DNA of 64,000 nt from Streptomyces sp. 11x1 (lineage in GTDB: Bacteria > Actinomycetota > Actinomycetes > Streptomycetales > Streptomycetaceae): positions 682,001-746,000 of the forward strand of contig NZ_CP122458.1 in the NCBI RefSeq assembly GCF_032598905.1. The letters run 5' to 3'. The position numbers and the translations under genes were made by a program. Below the pieces are notes generated by a model. The model worked only from the letters and a program-made list of their open reading frames with translations, had not been told where the DNA came from and did no database searches. Positions 35,879 through 52,232 of the stretch are shown here, in pieces (within the stretch, counting starts at the first letter, position 1; each line of letters begins with the position of its first letter).

Positions 35879-37111
35879 CTAGTGGGCCACCGCGGCCGCG
35901 CCGTGCTCGTCGACGAGCGCGCCGGTGGTGAAACGGTCGAGCGAGAAGGGGGCGTTGAGGGCGTGCGGGGTGTCGTGGGCGATGGTGTGGGCGTAGACCC
36001 AGCCGACGCCCGGGGTGGCCTTGAACCCGCCGGTTCCCCAGCCGCAGTTGAGGTAGAGGTTGTCGACGGGGCTGAGCCCGATGATCGGCGAGGCGTCGGG
36101 GCTGACGTCGACGATGCCGCCCCAGGTGCGCAGCACGTGGGCGCGGGCGAAGACCGGGAAGAGCTCCAGGGCCGCGGCCATCTGCTCCTCGATGATGTGG
36201 AAGGCACCGCGCTGGGTGTACGAGTTGTACGCGTCGATGCCCGCGCCCATCACCAGCTCGCCCTTGTGTGCCTGGCTGACGTAGACATGGACGGCGTTGG
36301 ACATCACGACCGTGGGGTGCACCGGCTCCAGGAGTTCGGAGACCAGGGCCTGCAACGGGTGGCTCTGGACCGGGAGTTGGATACCGGCCATGGCGGCGAG
36401 GACCGAGGTGTGGCCCGCCGAGCAGAGCGCGACCTTGCCGGCCGCGATGCGGCCCCGGGTCGTCTGCACACCGACGACCCGGTTGTCGACGACGTCCAGG
36501 CCGGTGACCTCGCAGTTCTGGATGATGTCGATACCGGCCGCGTCGGCGGAGCGGGCCAGGCCCCAGGCCACGTGGTCGTGCTTGGCGATGCCCGCGCGCG
36601 GCTGGTAGGTGGCGCCGAGGACGGGGTAGCGCACGTCCTGCGAGATGTTGACGATCGGGCAGACGTCCTTGACGCCGTCGGCGTCGAGCCACTGCGCGTC
36701 GACGCCGTTGAGGCGGTTGGCCTCCACCCGGCGCACGCTGTCACGGACGTCCTGGAGGCTGTGCGCGAGGTTCAGCACACCGCGCTGGGAGAAGAGGATC
36801 GGGTAGTCGAGCTCCTCCTCCAGTCCCTCCCAGAGCTTGAGGGCGTGCTCGTAGATGCCGGCGCTCTCGTCCCACAGGTAGTTGGAGCGGATGATCGTGG
36901 TGTTGCGGGCCATGTTGCCGCCGCCGAGCCAGCCCTTCTCCAGCACCGCGACATCGGTGATGCCGTGGTTCCTCGCCAGATAGTGGGCGGTGGCCAGACC
37001 GTGTCCGCCGCCGCCGACGATGACCACGTCGTACGACTTCTTCGGCTCGGGGTCACGCCACAGCCAGTCGGGGTGCTCGGGGAGGTCGGCGCCTGGGGTA
37101 CGGGGGCTCAT
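35879..37111 (-). CDS. soxB: Sarcosine oxidase, beta subunit
   Basis: A 410-residue subunit carrying the sarcosine active site. The FAD fold is [20 protein letters not shown], followed by [20 protein letters not shown], the region where covalent FMN and non-covalent FAD contacts are made in known SoxB. The C-terminus has [20 protein letters not shown] and [16 protein letters not shown]. Electrons from sarcosine pass through FAD and FMN to O2, and the methylene product reaches THF bound on the alpha subunit. ATG 37111 has GGAGACG upstream (positions 37119-37125). The stop is 12 bases before soxDA. Confidence 0.95.
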   Translation of the reverse strand: MSPRTPGADLPEHPDWLWRDPEPKKSYDVVIVGGGGHGLATAHYLARNHGITDVAVLEKGWLGGGNMARNTTIIRSNYLWDESAGIYEHALKLWEGLEEELDYPILFSQRGVLNLAHSLQDVRDSVRRVEANRLNGVDAQWLDADGVKDVCPIVNISQDVRYPVLGATYQPRAGIAKHDHVAWGLARSADAAGIDIIQNCEVTGLDVVDNRVVGVQTTRGRIAAGKVALCSAGHTSVLAAMAGIQLPVQSHPLQALVSELLEPVHPTVVMSNAVHVYVSQAHKGELVMGAGIDAYNSYTQRGAFHIIEEQMAAALELFPVFARAHVLRTWGGIVDVSPDASPIIGLSPVDNLYLNCGWGTGGFKATPGVGWVYAHTIAHDTPHALNAPFSLDRFTTGALVDEHGAAAVAH

Positions 37112-37169
37112 CGGACGTCTCCGTCTTCCGAAAGGTGCGGATACTGCGGGTACGGGGGGACGTGGGCGT

Positions 37170-38030
37170 TCATACGGCGGTGGCGTTCCTCTCGGCGGCC
37201 TCGACGACGTTGGCCAGCAACATCGCGCGGGTCATGGGGCCCACCCCGCCGGGCATCGGCGCGATCCAGCCGGCGACCTGGGCGGCGTCCGGGTGGATGT
37301 CGCCGACCAGGCCCTGGTCGGTGCGGGTGATGCCGACGTCCAGGACGGCCGCGCCGGGGCGCAGCATGTCCTTGGTGATCAGCCCGGGTGAACCGGCCGC
37401 CGCGATGACGATGTCGGCCTCGCGGGTGTGCCAGGCCAGACCCTTGGTGCCGGTGTGGCACAGGGTGACGGTGGCGTTCTCGGAGCGGCGGGTGAGCAGC
37501 AGGCCGATGGGACGGCCGACCGTGATGCCCCGGCCGACCACGCAGACGCGGGCGCCGGCGAGCGGGACGTCGTGGCGGCGCAGGAGTTCGACGATGCCAC
37601 GCGGGGTGCAGGGCAGCGGGGCGTCGACGCCGAGGGTGAGCCGGCCCAGGTTGACCGGGTGCAGGCCGTCGGCGTCCTTGGCCGGGTCCATGCGTTCCAG
37701 CACGGCGTTCGCGTCGAGGTGGCGCGGCAGCGGGAGCTGGACGATGTAGCCGGTGCAGGCCGGGTCGGCGTTCAGCTCGTCGATGACGTCCTCGACCTGC
37801 TCCTGGGAGGCGTCGGCGGGCAGGTCGCGGCGGAGGGAGGCGATGCCGACCTGTGCGCAGTCACGGTGCTTGCCGGCGACGTAGGCGTGGCTGCCGGGGT
37901 CCTCGCCGACTAGGACGGTGCCGAGGCCCGGCGGACGGCCGCCGATGGCGGTCAACTTGGCCGCGCGCTCCGTGAGTTCGCGGCGGATGTCGGCGGCGGT
38001 CGCCTTGCCGTCGAGCAGCTGTGCGTTCAC
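37170..38030 (-). CDS. folD: Methylene-THF dehydrogenase / methenyl-THF cyclohydrolase
   Basis: A 286-residue bifunctional enzyme that oxidises 5,10-methylene-THF with NADP to methenyl-THF and hydrolyses it to 10-formyl-THF. Motifs: [16 protein letters not shown] with the catalytic lysine, [28 protein letters not shown] (NADP) and [18 protein letters not shown] 38030 fits the family start ([12 protein letters not shown]) and has GGAAGGA nine bases upstream. It lies between dmgO (37 bases) and soxB (58 bases), both of which make methylene-THF, so it drains their product. Downstream, purU would free formate from the 10-formyl-THF. Confidence 0.95.
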   Translation of the reverse strand: MNAQLLDGKATAADIRRELTERAAKLTAIGGRPPGLGTVLVGEDPGSHAYVAGKHRDCAQVGIASLRRDLPADASQEQVEDVIDELNADPACTGYIVQLPLPRHLDANAVLERMDPAKDADGLHPVNLGRLTLGVDAPLPCTPRGIVELLRRHDVPLAGARVCVVGRGITVGRPIGLLLTRRSENATVTLCHTGTKGLAWHTREADIVIAAAGSPGLITKDMLRPGAAVLDVGITRTDQGLVGDIHPDAAQVAGWIAPMPGGVGPMTRAMLLANVVEAAERNATAV

Positions 38031-38067
38031 CGGCGGTGTTCCTTCCCTCTGCGGTCGTGGCCGGGTG

Positions 38068-40583
<2,516 letters not shown>

Positions 40584-40662
40584 AATGTGCCTTCCGCACA
40601 GGTGGGTGTCAAGGGTCCCGGGACCGCGGAAAACAGGGGGCGGAAAGGGCCCGGACACGGCG

Positions 40663-40709
40663 ATGCCCGGTGGGCGGCACGCATTCCGCGCGTGCCGCCC
40701 ACCGGGCAT
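40663..40709 (-). terminator. Terminator of the betaine transport operon
   Basis: A perfect 20-bp stem starting ATGCCCGGTGGGCGGCACGC with a seven-base loop, 34 bases after the binding-protein stop. Confidence 0.88.
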
Positions 40710-40743
40710 GGTCCGACCGGATTCCCGCGTCCGGTCCGCGCCC

Positions 40744-41721
40744 CTACTTGAGCCAGGCGTCCACCTTGACGCGGTTGTCCTCGACCCACTTCTTCGCCGC
40801 GGCCTCGGGGGTCATCTTGTCCACCGCGATGTACTTGGCCACGATGTTCTGGTCGTCGTTGGTCCAGCTGAAGTTCTTCACCAGGCCATAGGCCGGGCTG
40901 CCCGACTCGGCGAACTTCTTGCTGACGATCTTGTCCAGTGTGTAGACGGGGTAGTCGCAGTCGACCTTCTCGGCGTCGGCGTCACAACCCGCCTTGTAGT
41001 CGGGCAGCTTGACCTTCACCAGCGGCACCTCGGACATGAACCACTGGGGCTCGTAGAAGTAGCCGATCACCCATTCCTTGTTCTTCTCCGCCTTGCGGAA
41101 GGTCTGGATGAGGGCGGTCTCGCTGCCCGCGTACACGACCTTGTAGTCCAGGTTCAGGTTCTTGACCAGGGCCTCGTCGTTGGTGACGAAGGACGGGTCG
41201 CCGTCGAGGAGCTGGCCCTTGCCGCCGGACTCGGACGTCTTGAACTTGGCCGCGTACTTGTTGAGGTTCTCCCAGTTCGTGATGTCCGGGTGCGCCTTGG
41301 CCAGCCACGGCGGCACGTACCAGCCGATCAGGCCTTCGTTGCCGGTCGCGCCGGCGTCCACGGCGGTCTTCTGGTCGGTGATGTACTTCTTCTTGAGGTC
41401 GTCGTGGCCCCAGTTCTCGACGACCGCGTCCACCTCACCGGTCCCGAAGCCCTGCCAGGCGATCTCCTCCTTCAGGTCCTTCTTGGTGACCTTGCAGCCG
41501 AGGTCGGTCTCCGCCACGTAGGCGATGACCGCCGCATTGGCCTCATAGCCCACCCACGGGTTGACCGCGAGGTTGAAGGTGCCGCACTTGGCGGAGCTGC
41601 CGGAGCCGCCCGCCTCCGAGGATTCGTCACCGACCTTCGCACCGCCGCAGGCGGTGAGGGTGAGGCCGAGGACCGCGACACCGGCCGCGCCGGCTCTCCA
41701 TCGTCTTGCTTGCCTTGCCAT
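40744..41721 (-). CDS. proX: Glycine betaine-type ABC transporter substrate-binding lipoprotein
   Basis: A 325-residue lipoprotein of the OpuAC/ProX family. The signal peptide ends in the lipobox LTAC, with Cys25 as the lipid-modified residue, then a Gly/Ser linker. The binding domain starts FNLAVNPWVGYEANAAVIAY; the tryptophans in WVGYE, WGHDD and WYVPPWL are suited to form an aromatic cage for a quaternary ammonium. It delivers betaine or choline to the permease from the outer membrane face. It is the last gene of betB-ATPase-permease-lipoprotein, 12 bases after the permease, and is followed by a strong terminator. Confidence 0.92.
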   Translation of the reverse strand: MARQARRWRAGAAGVAVLGLTLTACGGAKVGDESSEAGGSGSSAKCGTFNLAVNPWVGYEANAAVIAYVAETDLGCKVTKKDLKEEIAWQGFGTGEVDAVVENWGHDDLKKKYITDQKTAVDAGATGNEGLIGWYVPPWLAKAHPDITNWENLNKYAAKFKTSESGGKGQLLDGDPSFVTNDEALVKNLNLDYKVVYAGSETALIQTFRKAEKNKEWVIGYFYEPQWFMSEVPLVKVKLPDYKAGCDADAEKVDCDYPVYTLDKIVSKKFAESGSPAYGLVKNFSWTNDDQNIVAKYIAVDKMTPEAAAKKWVEDNRVKVDAWLK

Positions 41722-41733
41722 GGTCAGTGCTCC

Positions 41734-46327
<4,594 letters not shown>

Positions 46328-46350
46328 GCGCCGAGCCTTCCGACTGAAAT

Positions 46351-46368
46351 TCGTTGCGCATCGTGCAC
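46351..46368 (-). promoter_or_regulatory. Island operator site 5 (before betB)
   Basis: TCGTTGCGCATCGTGCAC, 24-41 bases upstream of the betB start. Confidence 0.6.
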
Positions 46369-46494
46369 CCGATTGCTTGTGATGGAACACCCTGGTCGCT
46401 GGTCAGACGGACGTCAAGATGTTGACCGGTGACGATTTGGCCATGCGGCTACTTACCCACCCACCCTTGACCGCAAGCCACGGCGACCCGACCA

Positions 46495-46530
46495 TGTTGC
46501 GTATCGCTCACCATGTTGTGCAATACGCAC
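46495..46530 (+). promoter_or_regulatory. Island operator site 6 (before purU)
   Basis: TGTTGCGTATCGCTCAC and ATGTTGTGCAATACGCAC: two related copies 18 bases apart, ending 14 bases before the purU start. Confidence 0.65.
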
Positions 46531-46544
46531 CGACGGAGGCCACC

Positions 46545-47426
46545 GTGTCCATGAGGTTCCCCCGACCGCAACCTGGCCGTGAGTTCGTCCTGACCCTTTC
46601 CTGCCCCGACAGTGCCGGGCTGGTCCATGCCGTGAGCGGCTATCTCGTCAGGAACTCCGGAAACATCCTGGAAAGCCAGCAGTTCGACGACCGACTTCAG
46701 GGCCGCTTCTTCATGCGGGTCCACTTCGACGTCTCCGACCCGAACGTCGACCTGGAGGGCCTGCGGTACCGCTTCGGTCCCGTCGCCCAGGCCTACGGCA
46801 TCTCCTGGTCCCTCAGCGACGCCTCCACGCCGACCCGGACCCTGATCATGGTGTCCAAGTTCGGGCACTGCCTGAACGACCTGCTCTTCCGCCAACGGGC
46901 GGGCGCGCTCAACATCGAGATCCCCGCGATCGTCTCCAACCACCGGGAGTTCGAGAAGCTCGCGGAGACGTACGACATCCCCTTCCACCACGTGCCGGTG
47001 ACCCGGGACACCAAGCCCGAGGCGGAGGCACGGCTCCTCGAACTCGTCCGTGACCTGGACATCGACCTGGTCGTCCTGGCCCGCTACATGCAGATCCTCT
47101 CCGACGACCTCTGCAAGGAGCTGGAGGGCCGAGCCATCAACATCCACCACTCCTTCCTCCCCAGCTTCAAGGGCGCGCGCCCCTACGACCAGGCCTACGA
47201 CCGCGGTGTGAAGCTCGTCGGCGCGACGGCGCACTATGTGACGTCGGACCTGGACGAGGGCCAGATCATCGAGCAGGACGTGGTCCGGGTGGACCACTCG
47301 CTGGACCCCGGTGCGCTGGTCACGGTCGGGCGGGACGTGGAGGCCCAGGTGCTCGCGCACGCGGTGAAGTGGCACAGCGAGAGCCGGGTGATGGTCGAGG
47401 GCAACCGCACGGTCGTCTTCCGCTGA
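46545..47426 (+). CDS. purU: Formyltetrahydrofolate deformylase
   Basis: 293 residues. An N-terminal ACT domain (FVLTLSCPDSAGLVHAVSGY) precedes a formyltransferase-fold domain with SKFGHCLNDLLFRQRAG, the catalytic asparagine-histidine loop INIHHSFLPSFKGARPY and the aspartate region GATAHYVTSDLDEGQIIEQD. It hydrolyses 10-formyl-THF to formate and THF. Here, divergent from betB and under the island operator, it would regenerate THF for DMGO and SoxA when methyl carbon is in excess, the formate going to FDH. GTG 46545 has GGAGG five bases before it; ATG 46551 is the alternative, with the same site 11 bases away. Confidence 0.93.
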   Translation: MSMRFPRPQPGREFVLTLSCPDSAGLVHAVSGYLVRNSGNILESQQFDDRLQGRFFMRVHFDVSDPNVDLEGLRYRFGPVAQAYGISWSLSDASTPTRTLIMVSKFGHCLNDLLFRQRAGALNIEIPAIVSNHREFEKLAETYDIPFHHVPVTRDTKPEAEARLLELVRDLDIDLVVLARYMQILSDDLCKELEGRAINIHHSFLPSFKGARPYDQAYDRGVKLVGATAHYVTSDLDEGQIIEQDVVRVDHSLDPGALVTVGRDVEAQVLAHAVKWHSESRVMVEGNRTVVFR

Positions 47427-47445
47427 GCGGTCCGCCTCCGTATAC

Positions 47446-47480
47446 GAACGCCGGACGGGTTGAGAGCCCGTCCGGCGTTC
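47446..47480. terminator. Bidirectional terminator between purU and metF
   Basis: Perfect 14-bp stem GAACGCCGGACGGG / CCCGTCCGGCGTTC with loop TTGAGAG. The core CGCCGGACGGG is the same repeat that lies inside the soxD-soxA frame. Confidence 0.85.
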
Positions 47481-47506
47481 GGCGTTCCGCCCTCGGTGGT
47501 GCGCGC

Positions 47507-48343
47507 TCAGGCGTCCAGCCGGTCGAGCAGGGACCGCCGCCACTTCTCCGTCTCCGCGATCTGGTTGAAGGTGAACAGGTGCAGGCCCGCCACCCCGGAG
47601 GCGTGGTCGGTGAGGGCGTTCTCCGCGCGCGTGAGCAGCTTCTCGGGCGAGTAGCCGCCGGGCGCGGCGAAGCGCACGAACCACGACGCGTGCTGGGCGA
47701 GGAAGCGGGTGGACTCCCCCACACCGATCTTCGTCGCCATCGCCATCAGCTTCGCGCGCTGCACGGGCCCGGCGACACCCACATGGACCGGCAGGGTCAC
47801 CTCCCGGCGCCGTACGCGGACGAGCCAGTCGGCGAGCACCCGCGGGTCGAAGCAGAGGTTGCTCACGATGTACGTGGCGTGCTCGCGCTTGTCCCACATC
47901 GCCTGGACGGTGATGTCGTCGTGGATGAGCGGATGGCTCTCGGGGTAGCCGGTGACGCCGACATGGCTGAACGGCCCGCCCAGCTCGCTCAGCCGGCGCA
48001 GCACCGGCAGCGCCCCGTCGTAGGGCCCGGCCGGCGGGTCCGCGTCGCCCGCCGGGACGAACACGTCGTCCACGCCCGCCTCGCGCAGCCGGCCCGCGAC
48101 CTCCTTCAGGTGCAGGTCGTCCCGCAGGAGCCGGGCGGGGACGTGCGGGACGACCCGGTAGCCGTGCGCGGCGAGCCGGCCCGCGAGGTCGAGGGTGGGT
48201 TCCAGGCCCTTGACCGGCGAGGCCGTCACGGTGACGACGACGTCGCGCGGGACATGGGCGAGGACCTTCTCCTCGGTGGCCTTCGCGGGCAGCACCTCGT
48301 AGCGCACCGTCTTCAGCAGGGTGCGCAGCCCCCCGGCGCCCAA
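47507..48343 (-). CDS. metF: Methylenetetrahydrofolate reductase-like protein
   Basis: A 278-residue TIM-barrel protein of the MTHFR family: RYEVLPAKATEEKVLAHVPR, DDVFVPAGDADPP, GVTGYPESHP, SNLCFDPRVLADWLVRVR and LHLFTFNQIAETEKW. MTHFR reduces 5,10-methylene-THF to 5-methyl-THF using FAD, linking betaine methyl carbon to methionine. It is somewhat short and its FAD motifs are diverged, so an F420- or methylene-THF-linked variant cannot be excluded. It starts at TTG 48343 (GGAG upstream), three bases after and in the same frame as the betA TAG stop, so it is tightly coupled to betA. Confidence 0.8.
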   Translation of the reverse strand: MGAGGLRTLLKTVRYEVLPAKATEEKVLAHVPRDVVVTVTASPVKGLEPTLDLAGRLAAHGYRVVPHVPARLLRDDLHLKEVAGRLREAGVDDVFVPAGDADPPAGPYDGALPVLRRLSELGGPFSHVGVTGYPESHPLIHDDITVQAMWDKREHATYIVSNLCFDPRVLADWLVRVRRREVTLPVHVGVAGPVQRAKLMAMATKIGVGESTRFLAQHASWFVRFAAPGGYSPEKLLTRAENALTDHASGVAGLHLFTFNQIAETEKWRRSLLDRLDA

Positions 48344-48346
48344 CGT

Positions 48347-50017
48347 CTACTCCGCCTGCTTGTGGGCGTCGCGGTGGCGGTAGTACGCGGCCTTCGAGGG
48401 CGCCAGCGGCTCCTTGCCGAGGATCAGGTCGGCGGCCTTCTCGGCGATCATCATCACCGGTGCGTAGATGTTGCCGTTGGTGACGTAGGGCATGACGGAG
48501 GCGTCCACCACGCGCAGACCCTCCACGCCGTGCACACGCATGCTGGTGGGGTCCACGACGGACATCTCGTCGGTGCCCATCTTGCAGGTGCAGGACGGGT
48601 GCAGGGCTGTCTCGCCGTCCTTGGCGACCCAGGCGAGGATCTCCTCGTCCGACTCGACGGACGGTCCGGGCGAGACCTCCCCGTCGTTGTAGGGGGCGAG
48701 CGCGGGCTGGTTGAGGAGCTTGCGGGCCACGCGGATCGCCTCGACCCACTCGCGGCGGTCCTGCTCGGTGGAGAGGTAGTTGAAGCGCAGCGCGGGGTGC
48801 TGTCGCGGATCCTTGCTCTTGATCTTCACCGAGCCGATGGCGTCCGAGTACATGGGCCCGACGTGCACCTGGTAGCCGTGACCGCCCGCCGGCACCGAGC
48901 CGTCGTAACGGACCGCGATCGGCAGGAAGTGGAACATCAGGTTGGGGTAGTCGACGTCCTCGTTGCTGCGGGCGAATCCGCCGGCCTCGAAGTGGTTGGT
49001 GGCGGCCGGGCCCTTGCGGAAGAGCCACTGGAGCCCGATGAAGGGCGCACGCCACTTCGCCAGGTACGGCTGCATGGAGACGGGCTGCTTGCAGGCGTAC
49101 TGGATGTAGACCTCCAGGTGGTCCTGCATGTTCTCGCCGACGCCCGGGAGATCGTGTACGACGTCGATGCCCAGCGCCCGCAGTTCCTCCGCGTTGCCCA
49201 CGCCGGAGAGCTGGAGCAGCTGCGGGGAGTTGATCGCGCCGCCGCAGAGGATGACCTCCTTGGCGCGGACCTGCTTCGGGGCGCCCTTGCCGCGCTGGTA
49301 CTCGACGCCGACGGCCTTCTTGCCCTCGAAGAGGACACGGGTGACGAGGGCGCGGGTGGTGACGGTCAGGTTGGGGCGCTTGCGGACGGGCTTCAGATAG
49401 GCCTTGGAGGCCGAGAGCCGGCGGCCGCGGTGGACATTCCGGTCGAACTTGGCGAAACCTTCCTGCCGGTAGCCGTTGACGTCGTCGGTGGGGGCGTAGC
49501 CCGCCTCCTCGGTCGCCTTGAGGAAGGCACCGAAGAGCGGGTTGTCCGCCGGGCCGCGCTCCAGGACGAGAGGGCCGTCGTGACCGCGGAACTCGTCGTC
49601 CGGGTCGGCCGCGAGACAGTTCTCCATGCGCCGGAAGTACGGCAGACAGTGCGCGTAGTCCCAGGCCTCCATGCCCGGGTCGGCCGCCCAGCGCTCGTAG
49701 TCCATGGGGTTGCCGCGCTGGAAGATCATGCCGTTGATGCTGCTGGAGCCGCCCAGCACCTTGCCGCGCGCGTGGTAGACGCGCCGGCCGCCCATGTGGG
49801 GCTCGGGCTCGGACTCGTACTTCCAGTCGTAGAAGCGGCTGCCGATCGGGTAGGTCAGCGCCGCGGGCATGTGGATGAAGACGTCCCACGGGAAGTCCGT
49901 CCGGCCCGCTTCCAGGACCAGGACTCGGTTCGCCGGGTCGGCGGACAGCCTGTTCGCCAGTGCACTGCCCGCGGAACCACCACCGACGATGACGAAGTCG
50001 TACTGCACAGGAGCCAT
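48347..50017 (-). CDS. betA: Choline dehydrogenase (GMC oxidoreductase)
   Basis: A 556-residue flavoprotein. FAD fold [23 protein letters not shown] signature 1 [20 protein letters not shown]; signature 2 [17 protein letters not shown]-terminal HPSCTCKMG with the active histidine, and [20 protein letters not shown]. It oxidises choline to betaine aldehyde, passing electrons to the respiratory chain or O2. Length and motifs fit BetA rather than a general alcohol oxidase, supported by betB and transporters nearby. ATG 50017 is the natural start ([10 protein letters not shown]), with GAGGC upstream; the 13 residues before it are not needed. It forms an operon with metF and is divergent from iclR2. 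Confidence 0.93.
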   Translation of the reverse strand: MAPVQYDFVIVGGGSAGSALANRLSADPANRVLVLEAGRTDFPWDVFIHMPAALTYPIGSRFYDWKYESEPEPHMGGRRVYHARGKVLGGSSSINGMIFQRGNPMDYERWAADPGMEAWDYAHCLPYFRRMENCLAADPDDEFRGHDGPLVLERGPADNPLFGAFLKATEEAGYAPTDDVNGYRQEGFAKFDRNVHRGRRLSASKAYLKPVRKRPNLTVTTRALVTRVLFEGKKAVGVEYQRGKGAPKQVRAKEVILCGGAINSPQLLQLSGVGNAEELRALGIDVVHDLPGVGENMQDHLEVYIQYACKQPVSMQPYLAKWRAPFIGLQWLFRKGPAATNHFEAGGFARSNEDVDYPNLMFHFLPIAVRYDGSVPAGGHGYQVHVGPMYSDAIGSVKIKSKDPRQHPALRFNYLSTEQDRREWVEAIRVARKLLNQPALAPYNDGEVSPGPSVESDEEILAWVAKDGETALHPSCTCKMGTDEMSVVDPTSMRVHGVEGLRVVDASVMPYVTNGNIYAPVMMIAEKAADLILGKEPLAPSKAAYYRHRDAHKQAE

Positions 50018-50068
50018 GGTGCCTCGTCTCGCTCGCGCCGTAGATATGCGAGGCATGCTAGACCGGTA

Positions 50069-50102
50069 GCGCGATACGCACCAGGTTGCGAACCGCGCAA
50101 CC
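50069..50102 (-). promoter_or_regulatory. Island operator site 7 (before betA)
   Basis: GCGCGATACGCACC and GGTTGCGAACCGCGCAACC. The second is an inverted pair, GGTTGCG/CGCAACC, 67-85 bases upstream of betA. Confidence 0.7.
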
Positions 50103-50151
50103 TCTGGAACTTCGTTTCGCGCCGGTTACTTGCAGGTGTGTTGTTTACTGC

Positions 50152-50165
50152 GCGTATAGTTGCAC
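50152..50165 (+). promoter_or_regulatory. Island operator site 8 and leaderless promoter of iclR2
   Basis: GCGTATAGTTGCAC, the same 14 bases as before iclR1 and at the same distance from the start. TATAGT serves as -10; no ribosome site. Confidence 0.65.
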
Positions 50166-50166
50166 T

Positions 50167-50970
50167 GTGAGCAACTACAGCCTTGACACGGAAACGTCGA
50201 ATTCACACGCCGGCGCAGGTGGTGTGCAGTCGGTGGACCGCGCCATCAGCGTCCTGGAGATCCTCGCCCAGCGCGGCGAAGCAGGCGTCAGCGAGGTGGC
50301 GGCGGAGATCGAGGTGCACAAGTCCACCGCCTTCCGCCTTCTCGGCGCCCTGGAGGCACGCGGCCTGGTGGAACAGGCAGGCGAACGCGGCAAGTACCGG
50401 CTCGGCTTCGGCATCGTGCGGCTGGCCGGCGCGGTCACGGGTCGTATCGACATCACCCAGCAGGGCCGTCCCGTCTGCGAACGGCTGGCCGAGGAGATCG
50501 GCGAGACGGTCAACATCGCCGTGATGCAGGAGCATTACGCGATCAACCTGTACCAGGTGCGCGGACCGGGAGCCATCACCGCACACAACTGGGTGGGCCA
50601 GCTGACCCCCCTGCACGCCACGTCGAGCGGCAAGATCCTGCTGGCCCACCTGCCGGCGAAGGAACGCGCCACGCTGCTCTCGGACTCGGGCCTGAAGAAG
50701 GTCACCCCGCACACGATCACCGCGAAGACGAAGCTGGAGAAGAACCTCGCCGCGGCACGGGAGCGGGGCTACGCCTTCACCCTGGAGGAGTTGGAGATCG
50801 GTCTGCACGCCATGGCCGCACCGGTTCGCAACCGGGACGGCGAGGTCATCGCCGCCCTCAGCGCCTCCGGCCCCTCCTACCGATTCACCGAGGAGCGTCT
50901 GCACGAGCTGTCCTCGGTGCTGCTCGACGGCGCCGCCGAGATCAGCCACCGGATGGGGTTCCTGGGCTGA
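50167..50970 (+). CDS. IclR-family regulator, copy 2
   Basis: 267 residues, closely paralogous to the regulator at 30.2 kb. The HTH is ISVLEILAQRGEAGVSEVAA, then KSTAFRLLGALEARGLVEQA; the effector domain has TVNIAVMQEHYAINLYQVRG and SSGKILLAHLPAKERATLL. Recognition helices of the two copies are the same (VHKSTAFRLLGALE), so they should bind the same DNA, perhaps as mixed oligomers. Effector pockets differ by a few residues (VLQEHYAVNLHQ against VMQEHYAINLYQ). GTG 50167 aligns with the copy 1 ATG. It ends one base before the convergent gbcA copy 2 stop. Together they are the best candidates to control the island. Confidence 0.92.
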   Translation: MSNYSLDTETSNSHAGAGGVQSVDRAISVLEILAQRGEAGVSEVAAEIEVHKSTAFRLLGALEARGLVEQAGERGKYRLGFGIVRLAGAVTGRIDITQQGRPVCERLAEEIGETVNIAVMQEHYAINLYQVRGPGAITAHNWVGQLTPLHATSSGKILLAHLPAKERATLLSDSGLKKVTPHTITAKTKLEKNLAAARERGYAFTLEELEIGLHAMAAPVRNRDGEVIAALSASGPSYRFTEERLHELSSVLLDGAAEISHRMGFLG

Positions 50971-50971
50971 T

Positions 50972-52102
50972 TCACCCCTGAGAAGTCCCGAGGCGCTCGT
51001 TCACCCAGTCGTGGAACGCCCCGATGTGGTGCTCGCTGGGCACCAGCACACCGCCCTTGGCGTACAACCGCGAGCTCATGCCGGGCTGGGTCCGCTCACA
51101 TGCCTCGAAGTCCTGGAGGTTGACCCGGTCGAAGAGTTCCACGGACCGGCTGACGTCCTTGCCGCTCTCGACGACGTGCGGCAGGTACAGCCAGTCGCAC
51201 TCGACGATCGTGCGGTCGGCCGCCATCGGGTACATCCGGTGAAAGATCACGTGGTCGGGCACGAGGTTGATGAACACCTGCGGCCGGACGGTGATCGCGT
51301 AATAGCGGCGGTCCTGGTCCTCGGCCACCCCCGGGATGCGGTCCAGCCCCTCGGAACCGTCGACGGTGAACCCCTGGACCTCCGCACCGAACTCCGCGCC
51401 GTGGCCCACGTAGTACTGGGCCGCATACCCGTCCGCGAACTCCGGCAGCACCTCGGTCAGTTCGGGATGGATCGTGGCGCAGTGATAGCACTCCATGAAG
51501 TTCTCGATGATCAGCTTCCAGTTCGCCTTCACGTCGTACGTGATCCGGCGCCCCACGGACAGGTTGCCGATGTCGTACCGCTCGATCGACTCGACGTCGC
51601 CGAGCCGCTCGACGACCTCACCGATGACGTCCTCCTCGAAGGACGGCGGGTTCTCCGCGAGACAGATCCAGACATAACCGAGCCATTCGCGCACGGCGAC
51701 GCTCACCAGGCCGTACTCGGTACGGCCCACGTCGGGCATCTTGGTGAGATTGGGCGCCGCGACGAGCTTGCCGTCCAGACCGTACGTCCAGGCGTGGTAC
51801 GGACACTGGAAGGCCCGCTTGACCTCGCCCGACTCCTCGGTGCAGAGCCTGGCCCCGCGGTGCCGGCAGACGTTGAAGTACGCGCGGATCGAGTTGTCCC
51901 GGGCCCGGGTGACGAGGATGCTCTCGCGGCCCACGTCGACGGTGCGGAAGGCGCCGGGCTTCGCCAGCTCGGAGGCGCGGGCCACACAGAACCACATGGT
52001 CTCGAATATGTGCTCCTGCTCCTGGGCGAAGACCACCGGATCGGTGTAGGAGGAGCCGGGGAGAGTGGCGATCAGGCTGTCGGGCAGACCGGTCGAGGTC
52101 AC
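50972..52102 (-). CDS. gbcA: Rieske non-heme iron oxygenase, glycine betaine monooxygenase-like, copy 2
   Basis: 376 residues with the same cluster and iron ligands as copy 1: Cys79, His81, Cys100, His103, then NFMECYHCATIHPEL. The catalytic core differs from copy 1 by very few residues, while the N-terminus, residues 130-170 and the last 50 residues differ more. Both copies therefore probably act on the same or very similar betaines. GTG 52102 has GAGGAG eight bases upstream. The gene seems to be transcribed alone from operator site 9. The upstream reductase and ferredoxin genes have their own site 10. Confidence 0.88.
   Translation of the reverse strand: MTSTGLPDSLIATLPGSSYTDPVVFAQEQEHIFETMWFCVARASELAKPGAFRTVDVGRESILVTRARDNSIRAYFNVCRHRGARLCTEESGEVKRAFQCPYHAWTYGLDGKLVAAPNLTKMPDVGRTEYGLVSVAVREWLGYVWICLAENPPSFEEDVIGEVVERLGDVESIERYDIGNLSVGRRITYDVKANWKLIIENFMECYHCATIHPELTEVLPEFADGYAAQYYVGHGAEFGAEVQGFTVDGSEGLDRIPGVAEDQDRRYYAITVRPQVFINLVPDHVIFHRMYPMAADRTIVECDWLYLPHVVESGKDVSRSVELFDRVNLQDFEACERTQPGMSSRLYAKGGVLVPSEHHIGAFHDWVNERLGTSQG
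51303..51592 (-). repeat. 290-bp tract identical to 27295-27584
   Basis: The second member of the identical pair; together with 51765-51870 (106 bp) it marks recent sequence exchange between the gbcA copies, which are 24,008 bases apart in direct orientation. Confidence 0.9.
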
Positions 52103-52168
52103 GGGGCACTCCTCGGGGAACGTCGCGGAGGGGTGAGGCGGACGCCGGGAGGAACGCCTCCGGTCGGC

Positions 52169-52207
52169 GTTGTGCATGGAGCAACGCTGCGCGCTGTGGG
52201 CAACCGC
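52169..52207 (-). promoter_or_regulatory. Island operator site 9 (before gbcA copy 2)
   Basis: GTTGTGCATGGAGCAACG and GCGCTGTGGGCAACCGC. The first is an inverted GTTG/CAAC pair. Confidence 0.6.
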
Positions 52208-52232
52208 AGCATGGGGTGACGCCGGGGCGGTG

